Below are positions 57,835 to 64,000 of a DNA stretch of 64,000 nt, in pieces (the stretch's first letter is position 1; each line of letters opens with the position of its first letter). The stretch comes from Actinomadura sp. NBRC 104412 (GTDB lineage Bacteria > Actinomycetota > Actinomycetes > Streptosporangiales > Streptosporangiaceae): assembly GCF_030269515.1 (NCBI RefSeq), contig NZ_BSTM01000026.1, positions 1 to 64,000 of the forward strand, in the 5' to 3' direction. Below the pieces are notes generated by a model that saw only the letters and a list, made by a program, of their open reading frames with translations, was not told the DNA's origin and did no database searches. A program made the position numbers and the translations under genes.

Positions 57835-58808
57835 GGCACGTCCCTTCCCGCATGGCCAGCCCCGCCGTCTCCACCCACGGACGGTGTTCCCCGGGCCGCA
57901 TCGGAGGAGGCTCCGGCCCGGTACTCGACGCTGTCGGCGGTCAGCCTTATGTACGCCTCCTCCAGGGAGGCGCCGCGCGGCGTCACCTCGTGAAGCGGGA
58001 TCCCGTGGGCGGCCGCCGCCTCGCCTATCCGGACGGCGTCCAGCCCCCGTACCGAAAGGTCGCCGGCGGGATCGGCCTCGACCGTCGCGCCCGCGGCGAC
58101 CAGCACCGCCGCCAGCTCCCGTGCGCGCGGCGACCGGACGAACACCCCCTGCCCGAACCGGTCGGCCAGCTCCCGCACCGACGTGTCCGCGATCAGCCGG
58201 CCACGCCCGATCAGGATCAGCCGTTCCGCGGTGACCGCCATCTCCGACATCAGATGGCTGGAGATCAGCACCGTGCGGCCCTCGGCCGCCAGGGCGCGCA
58301 TCAGCTCGCGGATCCACCGGACACCGTCCGGGTCCAGGCCGTTGACCGGTTCGTCGAACATCAGCACTCCGGGATCTCCCAACAGCGCGGACGCGATACC
58401 GAGCCGCTGCCGCATCCCGAGGGAGAACCCGCCGACCCGCTTGCGCGCGACGCCCGCCAGTCCCACCTGCTCCAGTACGGCCGAGACGCGCGAGCTGGGG
58501 ATCCGGTTGCTGCGCGCCATCCAGCCGAGGTGGTCGTACGCGCTGCGCCCCGGATGCACCGCGTTCGCGTCCAACAGCGCACCGACCTCGTGCATGGGAC
58601 GGCGGAGCTCGCGATAGCGGCGCCCGTTCACCAGCGCCTCGCCGGACGTGGGCGCGTCCAGTCCCAGCACGACCCGCATCGTGGTCGACTTGCCCGCCCC
58701 GTTCGGGCCGAGGAACCCGGTGACCGTCCCCGGCCGTACCTGGAACGACAGGCCGTCGAGCGCCAGGGACCTCCCGTAGCGCTTGACCAGCTCACGTGCT
58801 TCGATCAT
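57831..58808 (-). CDS. ABC transporter ATP-binding protein (drug-export type)
   Basis: 325 residues from the ATG at 58808. Walker A is FLGPNGAGKSTTMRVVLGL, signature FSLGMRQRLGIASALLG, Walker B VLMFDEPVNGLDPDG and switch His in ISSHLMSEMA. Homologues in actinomycetes are DrrA- or BcrA-like, exporting antibiotics, bacitracin-type lipids or lantibiotics. It is first in the operon with the two ABC-2 permeases. A truncated sensor-kinase gene and a NarL-type response regulator lie just across the divergent promoter and could have regulated it. Confidence 0.87.
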   Translation of the reverse strand: MIEARELVKRYGRSLALDGLSFQVRPGTVTGFLGPNGAGKSTTMRVVLGLDAPTSGEALVNGRRYRELRRPMHEVGALLDANAVHPGRSAYDHLGWMARSNRIPSSRVSAVLEQVGLAGVARKRVGGFSLGMRQRLGIASALLGDPGVLMFDEPVNGLDPDGVRWIRELMRALAAEGRTVLISSHLMSEMAVTAERLILIGRGRLIADTSVRELADRFGQGVFVRSPRARELAAVLVAAGATVEADPAGDLSVRGLDAVRIGEAAAAHGIPLHEVTPRGASLEEAYIRLTADSVEYRAGASSDAARGTPSVGGDGGAGHAGRDVP

Positions 58809-59253
58809 GCCGACCACGGTCGCGTCCAGAAGGGGGCGGGCACATCGGAGCACGGTCGTGATCCGCGCCTGCGCCCTCGGCACGAGCCCGCCACCCCGGC
58901 CGCCCCGATCTCCTACCCAAGGATGACATTCCACGGCCGGACGCAGCCCGAAGGCCTGGGCGGATACCGTCGGAGCGTGGACGACCCCGCCAGTGATTCA
59001 GTCGAGTTGGCAGGCGGAGCCTTTCGGGCAACGAGCCATGTCGGCTCGTTCGGGCGAGGCACAACCGGCAGAACAACCGTCCCAACCGAAGAAGCCCAAG
59101 TTCGCACCATGGCAGCGGTGGAGACGACGAGTGGGCGAACCTGCGACCCGTTCCGCCATCACCTACCCCTCTCCAACCGTCCCGCCAGAGCATGCCAACC
59201 CACCGAACACCTCCCACGACGCGCGGCCACCTTCACAGGACGACCTCAGCCCG

Positions 59254-59643
59254 ATGCCTGGCCTCGCCGGTATCGCAGACCTGGTGGAGGCCGCCGCAAT
59301 GGCGGGCGTGCACGTCGACCTGCGGCTACGTGCCGACGAGCTCCCCGAAGGTATCGCGCTCGCCGTCTACCGGATCGTCCAGGAGGCCCTGACCAATATG
59401 GTCAAGCACGCCGCGCCCGCGCGCGGCCGGGTGGAGATCGACGCGACCGGGGGCGATGTCCGCATCGAGGTGGCCGACGATGGCCCGGGCGTTCGCGTCC
59501 TTCCGACCACCACACCGGGCCATGGGCTGATCGGCATGCGGGAACGGGCGATGATGTACGGCGGGGAGCTCACAGCGGGTCCTCGTCCCGAAGGCGGTTT
59601 TGCGGTGTCGGCCCGTCTGCCGTACGGCCGGAGCGCTCCGTGA
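59254..59643 (+). pseudogene. 5'-truncated NarL-type sensor histidine kinase
   Basis: Only the catalytic end of a two-component sensor remains: PGLAGIADLVEAAAMAGVHV (linker typical of NarL/LuxR-type kinases), N box VYRIVQEALTNMVKHA, G1 VADDGPGVRV, G2 GHGLIGMRERAMMYGGE and FAVSARLPYG. Membrane segments and the His-containing HisKA_3 helix are absent. The frame can be followed upstream to about 58993, but that part (Pro/Ser/Arg-rich) has no kinase features. Without the His domain it cannot autophosphorylate in the usual way. The stop overlaps the response regulator start by 4 bases. Confidence 0.7.
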
Positions 59644-60341
59644 CCGACCCGATCCGTGTCCTCATCGCCGACGACCAGGTTCTGCTGCGCGGCAGCCTGC
59701 GCGTGCTCCTCGACACCACTCCCGGCTTCGAGGTCGCGGGCGAGGCCGGCGACGGCGCGGAAACCGTCGAGCTCGCCGCCGTCGCGAAGCCGGACGTGAT
59801 CCTGATGGACGTCCGTATGCCCATCATGGACGGCATCGAGGCCACGCGCCGGATCTGTTCCACCATGCCCGACATCCGGGTGCTGATCCTCACCACCTTC
59901 GACCTGGACGCCTACGTGTACGCGGGACTCCGGGCGGGCGCGAGCGGATTCCTGCTCAAGGACACCGTTCCCGCCGATCTGCTGGCCGCCGTACGCGTCG
60001 TCGCCTCCGGCGAGGCATTGCTGGCCCCGACCGTCACCCGCCGCCTCATCGCCGAGTTCGCCAACCGCCCGGACGCCGGTCGGCCACGGTCCGCCGATCT
60101 CGACCTCCTTACCGCCCGCGAACGGGAGGTCCTCACCCTCGTCGCCCGCGGTCTGTCGAACACCGAACTGGCCGACCATCTCAGCCTGAGCGTCGCCACC
60201 ATAAAGACCCATATCGGGCACCTGCTGGCCAAACTGCACGCTCGAGACCGCGCTCAGCTCGTCATAGTCGCGTACGAAACCGGCCTGGTACGCCCGAGTG
60301 CCAACAGAGACCGAAGCGCCCCCACCCGCGACTGGAAATGA
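59640..60341 (+). CDS. NarL/FixJ-family response regulator
   Basis: 233 residues from a GTG. The receiver domain shows Asp-Asp near residue 11 (LIADDQ), phospho-acceptor Asp in VILMDVRMPIMDG, Thr in LTTFDLD and Lys in GFLLKD. The LuxR-type helix-turn-helix is LTAREREVLTLVARGLSNTE and SVATIKTHIGHLLAKL. It is translationally coupled to the truncated kinase gene. With a broken partner it may be orphaned, be phosphorylated by another kinase, or work constitutively. A natural target is the divergent ABC exporter operon. Confidence 0.88.
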   Translation: MTDPIRVLIADDQVLLRGSLRVLLDTTPGFEVAGEAGDGAETVELAAVAKPDVILMDVRMPIMDGIEATRRICSTMPDIRVLILTTFDLDAYVYAGLRAGASGFLLKDTVPADLLAAVRVVASGEALLAPTVTRRLIAEFANRPDAGRPRSADLDLLTAREREVLTLVARGLSNTELADHLSLSVATIKTHIGHLLAKLHARDRAQLVIVAYETGLVRPSANRDRSAPTRDWK

Positions 60342-60415
60342 ACCCGTCCACAACACGCCCCCTCAACTCGTTGCCTGACCGCACCCAGACCAACCCGGCG
60401 CAACGGTTCGTGACT

Positions 60416-60630
60416 AGGTCCTGTTTTGAAGTGAGATGAGTGGTGGCGTGTCGTGTGCCGAAGGCAGCGAGGTCTCCGGTAGAGCGTTCATCGGCCAAGA
60501 AGACCCCCGCGCCCTCGAGTGCCGCATCAACCGGCTCGAACGCCACCCGGGCACCCGCCACCAGGTATGCCAAGCTCGACATCCGTCACCAGGCCACCGT
60601 CCACATCGCCGCCACTTTGAAACAGGCCCT
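60416..60630. mobile_element. Collapsed IS5-family element with imperfect terminal repeats
   Basis: aggtcctgttttgaag (60416-60431) and ctttgaaacaggccct (60615-60630) are inverted repeats with 13 of 16 matching positions. The DNA between them translates, across a frameshift, to fragments such as ECRINRLERH and TRYAKLDIRHQATVHIAA, which resemble the C-terminal end of actinobacterial IS5-type transposases. Length is only about 215 bases, so this is a deletion remnant or MITE-like relic that cannot move by itself. Confidence 0.6.
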
Positions 60631-61183
60631 GGGAGCGTGTCTCACGTGGGTTGCGGAGATGCGCGGAATGATGCGGGGCTGTGTCGTCGCGTCTTGCGCT
60701 GCTCAGCCTCGGCCATCTCACCCCGGCGAACCGGCGATCGGCAACCGGCTGACAGCCTTACCCGCAGCCGGGCACGTCGGTGTACAACTCACCGCGGCCG
60801 TCGCTCTCGCCCTCCGGCTCGGCGATCGGCTGCCCGATGCCGGGCTGCGGATACTCGCCGGGGCACGTGACCATGCCGAGAAGATCGACACAAACCGCCT
60901 CCCGCTCCCTGGAACCGGCCGCTCCTCGGATTCGCGGCGGTGACGCTCTACCGGATCGGGCTATCCCCGAGCCATCAGCCCGAAGCGGCAACCTGAGCGG
61001 TATCGGCGCTGCCTACCACCTGTTCGCGGAGCAGGCGCACCGTTCCGAAGGCTTGCTGAAGGTGTCGATCTTGCTGGCTTGGGGGAGGTTGCGCGCGAAA
61101 CCGACGGCAGCGAAGGTGTGCTTGGCGGCAGGCGTGATAGCCGAAGCCGGCTGCTCGAGGATTTCGGGCCTTCCCTGCCGGAC
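60631..61183. other. Degraded DNA, no gene called
   Basis: About 550 bases between the IS remnant and the MFS gene. The open frames here have no recognisable family, no ribosome site and no clear codon bias. It may contain further decayed mobile or host genes. No repeats or hairpins of note were seen. Confidence 0.4.
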
Positions 61184-61197
61184 CGAAACAGGTTCTA
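61184..61197 (+). promoter_or_regulatory. KstR-like box just before the MFS gene
   Basis: cgaAACagGTTctA fits the KstR-type palindrome TNNAACNNGTTNNA at seven of eight fixed positions (the first T is C). The following ctaata (61195-61200) could be a -10 box that would give a leaderless message at the ATG. It is a weak match on its own and no kstR gene is in the window. Confidence 0.35.
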
Positions 61198-61204
61198 ATA
61201 GCGC

Positions 61205-62575
61205 ATGCTTTCGCCTCCCTTGCCCCGCTCGCTGCGCGTCGGCTACGGCGTCGGCTCGTTCGGAACCGGTACCTTCAACACCGTCCCAGGGTTGTTGCTG
61301 CTCTACTACATGACGAACTCCCTCGGCGTCCCCGCCGGACTGGCGGGGCTGGCGGTCTTCCTTCCCAAGGCGTGGGATCTGTTCATCAACCCGTATGTCG
61401 GGCGGCTGTCGGACCGCACGGTCTCCCGTCACGGCGCGCGGAGGCCCTGGATCCTCGCCGGCGGCATCCTGTTGCCGCCCGCCTTCGTCCTGACCTTTGC
61501 GGGAAGTCCGGTCACGGGCGCGCCCGCCGCCCTGTACGTGGGTGCGTGTTTCTTCCTCGCCGCCACGGCGTTCGCTCTGTTCGAGGTGCCGTACAAGGCG
61601 ATGCCCGCCGAGATGACCGACGACTATCACGAGCAGTCGGCGTTGCTGACCTGGCGGATCGGCTTCCTCGGCCTGGCGATCCTCCTTTCCGGCGGGTTGG
61701 CGCCCGCGTTGGTGAACATCGACGGCGGTGAACTTACGTTCGCCGGCTACCGGCTGATGGCGGTGGTCATCGGCCTGGTGCTCCTGGTCTCGATGGTGGG
61801 CACCTTCTTCGGTACGGGCGGGGCGCCGCAGATCCGCCGGTCCGACACCGAGCACGTCGGCCTGCGCGGCCAACTGGCGGCCGCGAGCGGCAACCGGCCG
61901 TTCCTGCTCCTGGTCGCGCTGAGCGCGTTCCAGATGCTCGCCGCGGGGATCATTCTGGCGGGTGCCCCGTACTTCGCCTCCTACATCCTTGAGAACACCG
62001 GCGCGGTCAGCACCCTGTTCCTCGCACTGATCGGGCCGATGGTGGTGCTGATGCCCGCCTGGGTACGGGCGTCGCGCCGATTCGACAAGCGCGCCAGCAT
62101 GGTCGTCTCCAGCCTCCTGTTCATGGTCGGCGGGATGGGGTTGGGGCTCACTCAGGCATTCGGATCGCTCTACGCCCACTCGTGCGTGATGTTGATGGGC
62201 GTCGGCTACGCAGGCATGCAGCTCCTGCAACTTTCGATGCTGGCCGACACCCTGATCTACGACGAGTTGAGCTCGGGTAAGCGTCGCGCCGGAGTGTTCA
62301 CGGGGCTGTGGACCGCGACCGAGACCGTGATGCTGGCCCTCGGTGCCCTGGTGCTGGGCTGGATCCTTTCCGCGGCCGGTTTCATCTCCTCCGAGCCCGA
62401 TGAACCGGTCTCCCAGCCGGACAGCGCGATCGACGCCATTGTCATCGGCGGTTCCCTCGCGCCCGCATTTCTCATGGCCGTCTCCATCGTCTGCACCCTC
62501 AGATATGACCTCACCGGTAAGCGCCTGAGCGATCTTCGCAGGACGCGCGCCGATGCCGTCCCCGACGCCACCTGA
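61205..62575 (+). CDS. MFS transporter, GPH (sugar/cation symporter) type
   Basis: 456 residues, about 12 membrane helices. Typical GPH/MFS_2 blocks are YGVGSFGTGTFNTVPG, WDLFINPYVGRLSDRTVSRH (the motif-A-like loop), RRPWILAGGILLPPAFVLTF and FEVPYKAMPAEMTDDYHEQS. Members of this family move sugars, glucuronides or other polar solutes with H+ or Na+. A KstR-like box lies directly before the start, so uptake of a steroid conjugate or breakdown product is conceivable, but this is only a hint. Confidence 0.85.
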   Translation: MLSPPLPRSLRVGYGVGSFGTGTFNTVPGLLLLYYMTNSLGVPAGLAGLAVFLPKAWDLFINPYVGRLSDRTVSRHGARRPWILAGGILLPPAFVLTFAGSPVTGAPAALYVGACFFLAATAFALFEVPYKAMPAEMTDDYHEQSALLTWRIGFLGLAILLSGGLAPALVNIDGGELTFAGYRLMAVVIGLVLLVSMVGTFFGTGGAPQIRRSDTEHVGLRGQLAAASGNRPFLLLVALSAFQMLAAGIILAGAPYFASYILENTGAVSTLFLALIGPMVVLMPAWVRASRRFDKRASMVVSSLLFMVGGMGLGLTQAFGSLYAHSCVMLMGVGYAGMQLLQLSMLADTLIYDELSSGKRRAGVFTGLWTATETVMLALGALVLGWILSAAGFISSEPDEPVSQPDSAIDAIVIGGSLAPAFLMAVSIVCTLRYDLTGKRLSDLRRTRADAVPDAT

Positions 62576-62991
62576 TCATTTTTGGGCTTCCCTTCCTCGG
62601 ATTGAGCGGGTGGCCGGTCTGAACTGGAATGCCGGTGGGTGGTCACTCCCGTCGAGCTCCTGGCTTTCGGCTTATGGGAGAAGGCATGCTCGGTCGGCTT
62701 GGCTGACGCGCCCTGCGGTTGCCCGTGCGGATCGTGACTGCGGCGCCTTTTCTGCCTGAGATGCCTTTCGTTGGTGGGGATCTCTTGGTAGGCGGTTCGG
62801 GTTCGCGTGTCGTCCGTGGCTGCGGTGATCGGTGGACTTGAGTGGTTGTGGGGATATGTGGTCCATGGCTGGTGGTGGGGGGCGGGTTGTCCGAGACGGG
62901 GGGCACAGCTCGGCTGACTTTCGGGCACGGCACGCGCTATAAGCCCGCGCTGGGGGGCGGAGGGCCTGGCGGGATGTGATCGTGAGGCCGT
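62576..62991. other. Intergenic region, nothing recognised
   Basis: 416 bases between convergent genes. The frames on the minus strand are rich in Pro, Ser, His and Arg and look like shadows. No palindromic terminator or repeat was clear. Codon use differs from the flanks, so the stretch may be a remnant of older DNA. Confidence 0.4.
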
Positions 62992-63912
62992 TCAGGTTTC
63001 GGTGGAAGCCTGATCCCGGCCGCAGCTCAGCAGGTCGTAGAGGACGGGTGGGAGCTCGTCCCAGAGCCATTCGTTCAGAGTCCCAGGGAAGTCTTCGGGC
63101 GGACCCACGTCCAGGAGCTGGGGACTCAGCTGGGTGAGCCGGACCTCGACTGGGGCATCCGACCACATCGGATCGCCGGCTCCCCAATAGGCCGCGAAGT
63201 CGCTGCCCGTGAGTGGCAGCAGGCGTGGGAACGTGTGGCCGCCGGGCCGATTGCCCATGGGCAGCAGATGCTGGGCCGTTGTGCGGAGGACGTTGAGCGC
63301 GGCGAGGTCGTGCGCACACGAGACGCGCGACATCTGCAACTCCGGCAGGCCGAACCGGGTCAGCCCCGAAGTGGTCAGCTCCACGCATTCGCAGCCGTCG
63401 ATGTCGTCGTCGGAGACCTTGCACCGGCCGCCGTTCCTGTGGGGCGGCAGTCGCGCGCCGAGCCAGTCGTCCGCCAGCCTGAAAAGCGCGTGTTCGCTCG
63501 TGCGTTCGGAAAGGACCTGGCCGGTGGCGATGTCCACCGCGACCGCGTCGAGGTGGTCGGCTACGCAGCGCGCCACGGCTCGCGCGAGCCGCAGGCCGTA
63601 GGGTCGGTCGGTGGACGCGACCTCCGCGGTGACGCCGATGTGCCGACGCGCGTCGAACAGGCGATCTTCGAGGTCGAGGTCGTCACCGTCGAGATCCGAG
63701 ACCGCGTGATCGAGGCTCCAGGGGGAGTGGGCCGCGGGATACGAGGTGATCGCCAGGCTGGGGCTTCCGAGCCGCTCGGTGGCTGCGGTCGCGAACGGTT
63801 CCGACAACCGGCGCAAAGCGCCCAAAGGGATGTCGTGGGTCGCTTCATCGGTCGCGACGACGAAGCATGAGGTGGTCTGCTCGGGGACGGTGAGGCTGAT
63901 GGACTCGGACAT
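62992..63912 (-). CDS. Unknown protein, about 306 residues
   Basis: Start chosen at the ATG at 63912 because GAGGAGG lies seven bases upstream. No membrane segment, signal peptide or known motif. Residues 1-25 begin SESISLTVPEQTTSCFVVAT. The middle has RLARAVARCVADHLDAVAVD, resembling an adaptor-like region with an acidic patch (DLDGDDLDLEDRLF). A cysteine-containing segment CKVSDDDIDGCECVELTTSG is near residue 165, and Trp-rich EWLWDELPPVLYDLLSC is near the end. Codon bias is normal, so it is probably a real cytoplasmic protein. Confidence 0.65.
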   Translation of the reverse strand: MSESISLTVPEQTTSCFVVATDEATHDIPLGALRRLSEPFATAATERLGSPSLAITSYPAAHSPWSLDHAVSDLDGDDLDLEDRLFDARRHIGVTAEVASTDRPYGLRLARAVARCVADHLDAVAVDIATGQVLSERTSEHALFRLADDWLGARLPPHRNGGRCKVSDDDIDGCECVELTTSGLTRFGLPELQMSRVSCAHDLAALNVLRTTAQHLLPMGNRPGGHTFPRLLPLTGSDFAAYWGAGDPMWSDAPVEVRLTQLSPQLLDVGPPEDFPGTLNEWLWDELPPVLYDLLSCGRDQASTET

Positions 63913-64000
63913 GCGCTGAACCTCCTCGGACCGTTGCCGGACGGCTGGAATCAAGCTTGGGGCCGAGAACATGACCGAGAGAAGGCAAACGTAATTCTGT

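Noticed and set aside
62576..62991. A 223-codon minus-strand frame next to the unknown terminal gene
   Set aside because: It overlaps the end of the MFS gene, is rich in Pro/Ser/His/Arg and has no ribosome site or motif.

Overview
The window is high-GC actinobacterial DNA. BldC-type regulators, F420-dependent enzymes, DUF5753-type XRE regulators, a KstR2 steroid regulon and a pSAM2-like element all point to a filamentous actinomycete. Spore-forming Streptosporangiales (Thermomonosporaceae-like) is my best guess, but this is inference and not proven by the sequence. No rRNA, CRISPR array or origin was seen; one tRNA is present.

Layout. (1) 1-7433 is the right part of an actinomycete integrative and conjugative element (AICE): BldC-like regulator, tandem-GntR repressor, HD phosphohydrolase, a divergent XRE regulator plus Nudix (pSAM2 Pif-like) pair, four tiny transfer/spread genes, an FtsK/TraSA-type DNA translocase, excisionase and tyrosine integrase, ending at a tRNA-Pro(GGG) gene. 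The left end lies outside the window and no replication initiator is visible. (2) 7600-10443: a beta-lactamase-fold lipoprotein and an ANTAR-PAS-PP2C phosphatase. (3) 10461-27111: a steroid C/D-ring (HIP) catabolic locus, fadE30-ipdF-kstR2-fadA6 and ipdC-ipdB-ipdA-echA20 with two SDRs, with KstR2-type 14-bp operators at both ends. Inserted between the two halves is a separately regulated module (mct, meh, two acyl-CoA dehydrogenases, a second CoA-transferase, FCD-type GntR) that looks like methylsuccinate/mesaconate-type C5-dicarboxylate catabolism.

(4) 27198-34217: AhpD-like protein, a heptad-repeat coiled coil, a Ser/Thr kinase with an extracellular lytic-transglycosylase-like domain, and the giant DEAH helicase HrpA carrying a repeat insertion. 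(5) 34293-38288: GntR/UTRA regulator, ascorbate-type PTS IIC-IIB-IIA and an SIS-domain protein, a self-contained sugar uptake operon. (6) 38373-42623: zinc-ribbon/coiled-coil protein, hotdog protein, zinc-ribbon protein and an ABC ATPase. (7) 42627-47634: a compact five-gene operon that includes an SF1B helicase and a Cas4/RecB-type Fe-S nuclease. It resembles Dna2 split into subunits plus three unknown proteins, and it is the best candidate here for an undescribed DNA repair or defence system.

(8) 47841-58808: CBS protein, glyoxalase-like protein, phosphatase-like protein, NAD-binding dehydrogenase, an APH-fold pseudokinase, deazaflavin enzymes, a PaaI-like thioesterase with a decayed duplicate beside it, an XRE-DUF5753 regulator, an HPF/RaiA-like small protein and an ABC-2 exporter. 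(9) 58809-64000: a 5'-truncated histidine kinase next to an intact NarL-type response regulator, a collapsed IS5-like element, a GPH-type MFS transporter preceded by a KstR-like box, and an unknown protein.

Family names come from recognising motifs and remembered family sequences; no database search was run.
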